A program made the translations under genes and the position numbers. Positions 1-4,618 of a stretch of 6,042 bases of DNA are shown here, piece by piece. The stretch is from Natronohydrobacter sp. (GTDB lineage Bacteria; Pseudomonadota; Alphaproteobacteria; Rhodobacterales; Rhodobacteraceae), in assembly GCA_007123015.1 (NCBI GenBank), contig SKSL01000074.1, forward strand, positions 1-6,042, read 5' to 3'. The notes beneath the pieces are model-generated. The model searched no databases. It was given only the letters and a program-made list of their open reading frames with translations, and had not been told where the DNA came from. Positions within the stretch are counted from its first letter, which is position 1, and each line of letters opens with the position of its first letter.

Positions 1-221
1 ATGGCGTGCGCCCGGTCTTCCTGAGCGATGCGGCATTGCGCGAAGCGGAAGAAATGTGTTCGCCGGAATTCGTGCCGGGACCGTGGGAGCAGTGGCGCGA
101 GCGGATCAATGGCTGGTCCGGCGGTCTGGACACCTATACCGAGATCCACAGCATCGCGCGCGAGATCCCGCGCGACATGCTGGCCGAAAACGTCGAACCG
201 CGCCGCTGGTGGCGGACCTGA
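1..221 (+). CDS. TRAP transporter solute-binding protein, DctP-like, C-terminal fragment (5' end outside window)
   Basis: Only the last 72 complete codons are visible. The reading frame is open to the left edge, so the gene starts outside the window; the GTG at 6 is an internal valine codon rather than the start. The visible residues align without gaps to the C-terminus of the complete binding protein at 410-1636: 60 of 72 residues are identical, including EEMCSPEFVPGPWEQW, GGLDTYTE and the final AENVEPRRWWR. It should therefore be a periplasmic substrate-capture protein of the same TRAP subfamily. The stop is TGA at 219-221, followed by a hairpin. It lies directly upstream of its paralogue in the same direction, which suggests tandem duplication and possibly two binding proteins serving one permease. 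Whether the missing N-terminal part is intact cannot be seen. Substrate is unknown. Confidence 0.85.
   Translation, partial: GVRPVFLSDAALREAEEMCSPEFVPGPWEQWRERINGWSGGLDTYTEIHSIAREIPRDMLAENVEPRRWWRT
81..110 (+). repeat. 30-bp exact direct repeat, copy 1 (inside dctP paralogue)
   Basis: This 30-bp stretch is identical to 1496-1525. A second identical stretch of 23 bp lies at 123-145 and 1538-1560 with the same 1415-bp offset. These are conserved pieces of the two paralogous dctP genes, encoding the PWEQWRERIN and GLDTYTE parts, and not a mobile repeat. Flanking codons differ mainly at third positions, so the duplication is not recent. Confidence 0.85.
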
Positions 222-231
222 TCTGACCCTT

Positions 232-264
232 GACCCACGCTCAGGCGATGTCCGGGCGTGGGTC
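232..264 (+). terminator. Hairpin after the first dctP-like gene (probable terminator)
   Basis: A perfect 9-bp inverted repeat (GACCCACGC at 232-240 and GCGTGGGTC at 256-264, 15-nt loop) begins 10 nt after the stop codon at 221. Only two T follow the stem, so it is not a canonical intrinsic terminator. GC-rich stems with weak U-tracts are common at gene ends in this type of genome. It may end transcription of the first gene or protect the mRNA 3' end. Confidence 0.6.
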
Positions 265-328
265 TTCGGCCGCAATGCGGACGGGATCAAAAGCAGAGTT
301 TAACGACCTGCAGCGCCCGCAAAATTTC

Positions 329-357
329 TTGACAGATTGTCGCGGCAGTGCATTAAT
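329..357 (+). promoter_or_regulatory. Probable sigma70-type promoter for dctPQM
   Basis: A consensus -35 box TTGACA (329-334) is followed after 17 nt by ATTAAT (352-357), which matches TATAAT at four of six positions. Transcription would start near 364, leaving a leader of about 45 nt before the dctP ATG at 410. This is the only good promoter-like match noticed between the two binding-protein genes. Its presence suggests that the second dctP, dctQ and dctM can be transcribed independently of the upstream paralogue. Confidence 0.6.
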
Positions 358-378
358 GAGACTGTTGTTCTCAATTAT
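352..378. promoter_or_regulatory. Inverted repeat over -10/start region, candidate operator
   Basis: Arms ATTAATGAGA (352-361) and TCTCAATTAT (369-378) are inverted repeats with 8 of 10 positions matching and a 7-nt spacer. The left arm overlaps the predicted -10 box and the spacer falls on the predicted start site, so a bound dimer would block RNA polymerase. The local regulator is the IclR-family protein at 3863-4618, which makes it the first candidate to bind here. The pairing of site and protein is inference. Confidence 0.4.
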
Positions 379-396
379 GGACACACAAGGTCAGAC

Positions 397-401
397 AGGG
401 A
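397..401 (+). promoter_or_regulatory. Ribosome binding site that fixes the dctP start
   Basis: AGGGA at 397-401 lies 8 nt before the ATG at 410 in a purine-rich stretch. It favours this ATG over in-frame starts further upstream, which would put 60 extra residues in front of the Tat signal and place the promoter inside the gene. Confidence 0.75.
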
Positions 402-409
402 GAAGAAAG

Positions 410-1636
410 ATGAAACGCGACCTTTCAGGGATTTCGCGCCGCGATTTCTTGCGAATTACGCAGCGCTTCGGGATGACATCGACAATGATCGCCTTGGGCG
501 GTCTGGCCGGGACTGTGTCGCTGCCGCGTTTGGCGCATGCAGTTGAATCGGTCTATGACAAGCGCTTTGGCAAAGAAGCGCGCCACACGCTGCGCTTCGG
601 CGGGCAGGGCTTCAATGCGCGCAACCTGATGATCGAGCGCACGGGCATTCCGGAATTCATTCGCGATATCGAAGAGCGTACGGATGGCGAGCTGCGCATC
701 GAATTCATCGGGGACAACCAGATTTGCGGTTCGCTGGATTGTGTGACCCGCACGCAGGAAGGCATTGTCGATATGTTCTCCTCGTCGACGCAGAACGCGG
801 CTGGCGGGGCGCCTTTCCTGAACGTGCTGGACTATGCCTTCATGTTCCCTAACCGCGCATCAGTCTATCACTTACTGTATCACCCCGAAAGCGTGAAGCT
901 GCTGCGCGATCCGTATGAACGGATGCATGGTCTGAAATTCCTGTTCTCGCATGTCGAACTGCGCGGGATCATGCTGGGCAACAACTTCCGCGACCGCGAC
1001 CCGATCACCAGCATCACCGAACTGGCTGGCACCCGCAACCGTGTGACCGGCACGCAGCTGGGCCGGATCGCCATGGAGCTGATGCAGCTGAACCCGACGC
1101 CGATTGCCTGGGAAGAAACGCTCGACGGGCTGCGTCAGGGTCTGATTGATGGGGCGGAAACATGGGCTTCGGCTGTGGCTTATGCCAATATGTCGCCTGT
1201 AGTCACGCAGGCCATCGACCTGCGCTTCTTCTGCGGCACCGAGCATACGGCCATCCGTGCAGAAAGCTTCGATGCGCTCGAAGGGCATTTGCAGGATGCG
1301 ATGATGGAATCGTCCTTCCTGGCGCAGATCGCCGCGCAATATGCCAATGAAGCGGCGCTGATCAACACAGTGGGCTTCTCGGATCCGCAGAAGCCGGGCA
1401 CGATCTTTGCTGAAAACGGTGTGCAGGCCGTCATGCTTGACGATGCTGCCCGCCGCGAGGCCGAGGAAATGTGCTCGCCCGAGTTTGTGCCCGGTCCGTG
1501 GGAGCAGTGGCGCGAGCGGATCAATAACTGGGCCGGTGGTCTGGACACCTATACCGAGATGCATGCCATTGCCCGCGAAGTGCCTGCGGACATGCTGGCG
1601 GAAAATGTCGAGCCCCGTCGCTGGTGGCGCGGCTGA
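410..1636 (+). CDS. dctP: TRAP transporter solute-binding protein DctP, Tat-exported
   Basis: This 408-residue periplasmic protein should capture the substrate and deliver it to the DctQM membrane complex encoded just downstream. The N-terminus carries a twin-arginine signal: SRRDFLR at residues 9-15, a hydrophobic stretch at about 22-38, and a likely cleavage after AHA (residue 44). The body shows TRAP binding-protein features. These include the GELRIEFIGDNQICG region (93-107), a TRNRVTG segment (208-214) whose Arg211 aligns with the arginine that usually holds the substrate carboxylate, and NPTPIAWEETLDGLRQGLIDGAE (228-250). At 408 residues it is longer than the usual 320-340. The excess is mainly the Tat signal and a tryptophan-rich C-terminal tail (about 350-408). 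Four cysteines (106, 111, 275, 354) could form disulfides. A paralogue ends just upstream. The symbol is family-level and the substrate is not determined. Confidence 0.92.
   Translation: MKRDLSGISRRDFLRITQRFGMTSTMIALGGLAGTVSLPRLAHAVESVYDKRFGKEARHTLRFGGQGFNARNLMIERTGIPEFIRDIEERTDGELRIEFIGDNQICGSLDCVTRTQEGIVDMFSSSTQNAAGGAPFLNVLDYAFMFPNRASVYHLLYHPESVKLLRDPYERMHGLKFLFSHVELRGIMLGNNFRDRDPITSITELAGTRNRVTGTQLGRIAMELMQLNPTPIAWEETLDGLRQGLIDGAETWASAVAYANMSPVVTQAIDLRFFCGTEHTAIRAESFDALEGHLQDAMMESSFLAQIAAQYANEAALINTVGFSDPQKPGTIFAENGVQAVMLDDAARREAEEMCSPEFVPGPWEQWRERINNWAGGLDTYTEMHAIAREVPADMLAENVEPRRWWRG
1496..1525 (+). repeat. 30-bp exact direct repeat, copy 2 (inside dctP)
   Basis: Identical to 81-110. 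It reflects paralogy of the two binding-protein genes. Two such stretches (with 123-145/1538-1560) could in principle support recombination that would delete one gene copy and leave a single fused dctP. Confidence 0.85.
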
Positions 1637-1652
1637 TATAAACGCATCTTCA

Positions 1653-1677
1653 CTGTCCGGCCGTGCAGGCCGGACAG
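1653..1677 (+). terminator. Strong hairpin between dctP and dctQ (attenuator or mRNA processing/stabilising element)
   Basis: CTGTCCGGCC (1653-1662) and GGCCGGACAG (1668-1677) form a perfect 10-bp, mostly G/C stem with a 5-nt loop, 17 nt after the dctP stop. No T-run follows directly; TTTT comes only at 1687-1690. It therefore probably acts as a partial terminator or as a 3' end protecting the dctP part of the message, rather than a full stop. That would give more binding protein than membrane subunits, as TRAP systems need. There is no clear promoter between it and dctQ. Confidence 0.7.
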
Positions 1678-1689
1678 GTCTGCATCTTT

Positions 1690-1701
1690 TCAAAGCTTTG
1701 A
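1690..1701. repeat. 12-bp perfect palindrome in the dctP-dctQ gap
   Basis: TCAAAGCTTTGA is exactly self-complementary. It sits 12 nt after the hairpin and about 30 nt before the dctQ start. It could be a protein-binding site or a small second stem (TCAA/TTGA, 4-nt loop) in the RNA. No function can be assigned from sequence. Confidence 0.4.
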
Positions 1702-1731
1702 GCGGTCCGAGCCCCCCGAGGTGTTCGGTCA

Positions 1732-2430
1732 GTGAGCGTTGCAACACAGGATATCAGTCGCATGCAGGACCTTTACGCGGGTGCCGTCAGAATCATCGAA
1801 GCCCTCATGGCCGGTCAATCCTGGGCCTTGTCTCAGGCCGTGCGCGATCCGGGCCTGTTCCTGTTGGTGGGTGTGGCCCTGATCCCTCTGGCGCTTATCC
1901 TGATGCTTGCGTTCCGAAAGCTGCCCTTCGTTGACAGATATTTCGAACCCAGCCTGCTGGTGGTGATCTATCTGACCATCGGTGGGGTGATCTTTGTCGA
2001 AGTGATCCGCCGCTTTATCTTCAATGTGCAGGCCGCATGGTCCACCAGCCTGCCGGCCTATCTGTTCCTGCTGATGACCTGGATCGGCTGCGCCTATAAT
2101 GTGAAACTGCGCACGCATCTGTCCTTTGGCGAGTTTCGCGCAGCCATGCGGCCGTCGATACGTATCTGGCTGTCCGGGCTTGATGCGCTGTTGTGGTATA
2201 TCATGGCGCTGGTCGTCATTGTTGCGACGCTGCGCCTGACAGTCTCGTCTGCGGCCAATTTCCAGCTGCTGCTGGGAACCAACGATGTCATGCGCTGGTG
2301 GTTCTATATCTGTGTGCCTCTGGCCTGGCTTGTGCTCTATGCGCGCGTGCTGGAGAACCTCCTGACCGACATCCGTAAATATCGCAGTGGTCAGGAATTC
2401 GGAATGACCAATGAACTTGCGCGCGAATAA
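1732..2430 (+). CDS. dctQ: TRAP transporter small permease subunit DctQ
   Basis: Small integral membrane subunit that pairs with DctM and helps dock the loaded binding protein. The 232 residues contain about five hydrophobic segments: roughly 42-61, 74-97, 107-124, 147-168 and 189-207. The DctQ signature is visible in EVIRRFIF (90-97), followed by PAYLFLLMTWIGCAYNVKL (108-126) and a His at 129. Most DctQ proteins are shorter (about 160-190 residues) with four segments, so the N-terminal ~60 residues and first segment look like an extension. The chosen start is GTG at 1732, with GAGG at 1718-1721. An alternative ATG at 1762 has AGGA at 1748-1751 and would remove ten residues; sequence alone does not decide. 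The stop at 2428-2430 touches the dctM ribosome binding site, so the two genes are probably translationally linked. Confidence 0.88.
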   Translation: MSVATQDISRMQDLYAGAVRIIEALMAGQSWALSQAVRDPGLFLLVGVALIPLALILMLAFRKLPFVDRYFEPSLLVVIYLTIGGVIFVEVIRRFIFNVQAAWSTSLPAYLFLLMTWIGCAYNVKLRTHLSFGEFRAAMRPSIRIWLSGLDALLWYIMALVVIVATLRLTVSSAANFQLLLGTNDVMRWWFYICVPLAWLVLYARVLENLLTDIRKYRSGQEFGMTNELARE

Positions 2431-2442
2431 GGAATCCCTGTC

Positions 2443-3801
2443 ATGACTGATGGCACGCTGACACTTATCTTTTCCCTGATCGCGACCGGGTTGTTCATGC
2501 TGGGGGTGCCGATCTTTCTGGTGATCGGCCTCTGGGTGGTCGCGATGAGTTTCGTGGTCGATCTGGCGCTCTCGAATGTGGGCTTTGCCTTTTCTTCGGT
2601 CTTCACGACGTCTTTCGCGCTGCTGGCCATGCCGCTCTTCATTCTGACGGGCGACCTGATCAACCGCTCCGGGATTGCGCATCGTTTGTCGGCCTTTGCC
2701 TATGCCTGCCTTGGCTGGTTGCGCGGGGGGCTTGGCATGGCCAGCATCGGGGCCTGCGGGCTGTTCGCGGCGATTTCGGGCTCGAATTCTGCTACCACAG
2801 CGACCATCGGGGCGATGATGCATCCACGCATGGTCAAGAACGGCTTTGACGAGCGGTTTGCTGCGGCCACAGCGGCAGCGGGCGGCACGGTCGGGATCAT
2901 CATTCCGCCCTCGATCATCTTCATTGTCTATGGCTTCCTGATGAACCTGTCGATTTCCGAACTGTTTCTGGCCGGGATCCTGCCGGGTCTGCTGATGGTT
3001 CTGGGGATGCAATTCACCTGCTGGCTGATCTGCCGCAAGAATGGCTGGGGTCATCTGATCCGCTGGGAAATCGATCGTATGGTGCGCACGGCCTTCGGGG
3101 CCTGGCTGGGCTTTTTTGCAATCGGGCTGGTGCTTTGGGGGATCTACACAGGCAAATTCTCACCCACCGAGGCCGCGGGCGTGACAGTGGGCTTTTGCAT
3201 CATCGTCGCGCTGATTTCGCGCCCGCTTTACCTGCTGATCAATCGCGGACAGTCCGAGAATGAGGATCTGAGCCGCACCCCCGGCTGGATCGAGATGATC
3301 CTGGTCGAAGGCTTCCGCCTGCGCGATCTGCCGGGCGTGGTGCTGAATTCGGCGCGGATTGCCGGGATGCTGGCCCCGCTGATCGGGATCTCTGTGGTGA
3401 TGCAGCAGATCCTGTCCCTGCTGGGCGCAAAAGACGCCATCGAGGGCTTCCTGACCGGGATTGGCGGCTATTATGCAGTGCTGTTCATGTGCATGCTCTT
3501 CGTGTTCATCGCGGGCATGGTGCTGGAAAGCCTGCCCAACACGATCATCATGGCTCCGATTCTCGCGCCGATTGCCGCCAGTGTCGGTGTCGATCCCGTG
3601 CATTTCGCTGTGATCTTCCTGATCGGGGGCTCGATCGGCTTCATCACGCCGCCTTACGGGTTGAACCTGTATGTGGCCAGTGGTGTGACAGGTGTGCCCT
3701 ATATGCGGCTTCTGGGCTATATCGTGCCCTATATTATCGCGCTGGTCGGGGTCTGGTTCGTGGTGGCTTTCGTTCCGTGGCTGTCACTGGTATTAACCTG
3801 A
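2443..3801 (+). CDS. dctM: TRAP transporter large permease subunit DctM
   Basis: Large membrane subunit (452 residues) that carries the substrate across the inner membrane, driven by an ion gradient, usually sodium. Hydrophobic segments run through most of the protein. Family motifs are clear: PLFILTG (64-70), SGSNSATTATIG (112-123), GTVGIIIPPSI (148-158), FSPTEAAGV (239-247), then in the second half GMVLESLPNTIIMAPIL (358-374) and GFITPPYGLNLYVASG (399-414). The paired PP-containing motifs in the two halves reflect the internal repeat of this ion-transporter-superfamily fold. The protein is about 25 residues longer than a typical DctM; the extra is a charged, probably cytoplasmic stretch at about 266-300. 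ATG 2443 follows AAGGAA (2429-2434) by 8 nt, and only 12 nt separate it from dctQ. Confidence 0.95.
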   Translation: MTDGTLTLIFSLIATGLFMLGVPIFLVIGLWVVAMSFVVDLALSNVGFAFSSVFTTSFALLAMPLFILTGDLINRSGIAHRLSAFAYACLGWLRGGLGMASIGACGLFAAISGSNSATTATIGAMMHPRMVKNGFDERFAAATAAAGGTVGIIIPPSIIFIVYGFLMNLSISELFLAGILPGLLMVLGMQFTCWLICRKNGWGHLIRWEIDRMVRTAFGAWLGFFAIGLVLWGIYTGKFSPTEAAGVTVGFCIIVALISRPLYLLINRGQSENEDLSRTPGWIEMILVEGFRLRDLPGVVLNSARIAGMLAPLIGISVVMQQILSLLGAKDAIEGFLTGIGGYYAVLFMCMLFVFIAGMVLESLPNTIIMAPILAPIAASVGVDPVHFAVIFLIGGSIGFITPPYGLNLYVASGVTGVPYMRLLGYIVPYIIALVGVWFVVAFVPWLSLVLT

Positions 3802-3850
3802 CGCGATAGAGGTCATGGAACACAGGTCAGCGATGACGCGACAGATCACA

Positions 3851-3860
3851 GGTGAGGGGG
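3851..3860 (+). promoter_or_regulatory. Ribosome binding site that decides the iclR start
   Basis: GGTGAGGGGG lies immediately upstream of ATG 3863, with GGTGA (3851-3855) 7 nt away. The earlier in-frame ATGs at 3815 and 3833 have poor signals: AGAGG only 2 nt before the first and a weak AGG before the second. The residues they would add have no resemblance to an IclR N-terminus. ATG 3863 is therefore preferred. Confidence 0.65.
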
Positions 3861-3862
3861 AT

Positions 3863-4618
3863 ATGGACCGCAGCGAGCGTATCCCCACCACTCTGCGCTT
3901 GCTGACCTTGCTGGAAGAAGTGGTGCGCCGGGGTGGTCCGGTCACCCCCACGGAATTGGCTGGCGCGACTGATCTGCCCAAGGCCACGCTGCACCGGCTG
4001 TTCCAGACGCTCGAGGCCGAGGGCTATCTGCAGCGCGAACCTGACGGGCGGGCCTATTCCGTGGGCCCGCGCGCGCGTGCTCTGGCCGTGTCCACCATGT
4101 CCACCATGCGCATGCGGACCCCCCGTCTGGCGATCATGCGCGCGCTGGCCAAGGATATCGGCGAGACCTGCAATTTTGCTATCCCTGACCGAGAGGCGAT
4201 GGTCTATCTTGACCGGGTTGAAACCGAATGGCCGCTGCGGGTGCAATTCTCGGTCGGCGCTGAAGTGCCCTTCTACTGCACGGCCGGGGGGAAGCTGTAC
4301 CTGTCGACCCTCAGTGACCTGCGGCTTGAAAGCTATCTGCGCAATGCCGATCTGGCGCAGATGAGCCCGAACACGATCACAGATCCGGATGCCTTGCGCG
4401 CCGAGATCGAAAAGGTCCGGAAGCAGGGCTTTGCTGTCGATAACGAGGAGTTTCTGGAAGGGGTGATCGCCTTTGCCATGCCCTTGCGCGATCAATATGG
4501 CCGCATGCCTGCAACGATTGCCTTTCAGGGGCCGACGCAGCGTATGTCGCTGGAAGAAGGTTTTACGTATCTGCCACGCCTGAAACGCGCCGCTGAAGAG
4601 CTATCCGCCCTGCTCTGA
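3863..4618 (+). CDS. IclR-family transcriptional regulator
   Basis: Dimeric or tetrameric DNA-binding regulator of 251 residues, a normal IclR length. The N-terminal winged helix-turn-helix covers about residues 6-75, with VTPTELAGATDLPKATLHRL (27-46) as the helix-turn-helix, LEAEGYLQRE (50-59) leading into the wing, and Y65-S-V-G at its end. The C-terminal effector-binding domain (about 88-251) includes AMVYLDRVE (112-120), the TAGGKLYL loop (140-147), GFAVDNEEFLEGVIAFAMPLR (189-209) and the closing FQGPTQRM segment (221-228). It follows dctM by 61 nt in the same direction with no obvious terminator, so it is probably part of the dctPQM transcript and likely controls it. The inverted repeat at 352-378 is a candidate operator. 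Effector and sign of control are unknown. A longer product from ATG 3815 would add 16 residues. Its 3' end overlaps matB on the other strand. Confidence 0.93.
   Translation: MDRSERIPTTLRLLTLLEEVVRRGGPVTPTELAGATDLPKATLHRLFQTLEAEGYLQREPDGRAYSVGPRARALAVSTMSTMRMRTPRLAIMRALAKDIGETCNFAIPDREAMVYLDRVETEWPLRVQFSVGAEVPFYCTAGGKLYLSTLSDLRLESYLRNADLAQMSPNTITDPDALRAEIEKVRKQGFAVDNEEFLEGVIAFAMPLRDQYGRMPATIAFQGPTQRMSLEEGFTYLPRLKRAAEELSALL

Noticed and set aside
331..341. GACA-N3-TGTC inverted repeat overlapping the -35 box
   Set aside because: Arms are only 4 bp and one is part of the -35 consensus itself; not enough to call an operator.
230..409. In-frame 60-residue N-terminal extension of dctP from an upstream non-ATG start
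   Set aside because: It would cover the promoter and terminator hairpin, has no family resemblance, and would place the Tat signal internally. ATG 410 has a good ribosome binding site directly before the signal peptide.
872..1747. Long minus-strand open frame opposite dctP
   Set aside because: Low-complexity Arg/His/Gln-rich translation typical of the antisense of a GC-rich gene; the plus strand has clear TRAP family motifs.
1729..3054. 441-codon minus-strand open frame opposite dctQ and dctM
   Set aside because: The translation is Gln/His/Asp/Arg-rich without recognisable domains, an antisense shadow of membrane-protein codons. The plus-strand genes are unambiguous.
3810..3855. AGGTCA-like direct repeats (3810-3815, 3824-3829, AGGTGA 3850-3855) before iclR as a regulator site
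   Set aside because: Spacing is irregular, the motif is only 6 bp, and the last copy is part of the ribosome binding site; chance is a sufficient explanation.
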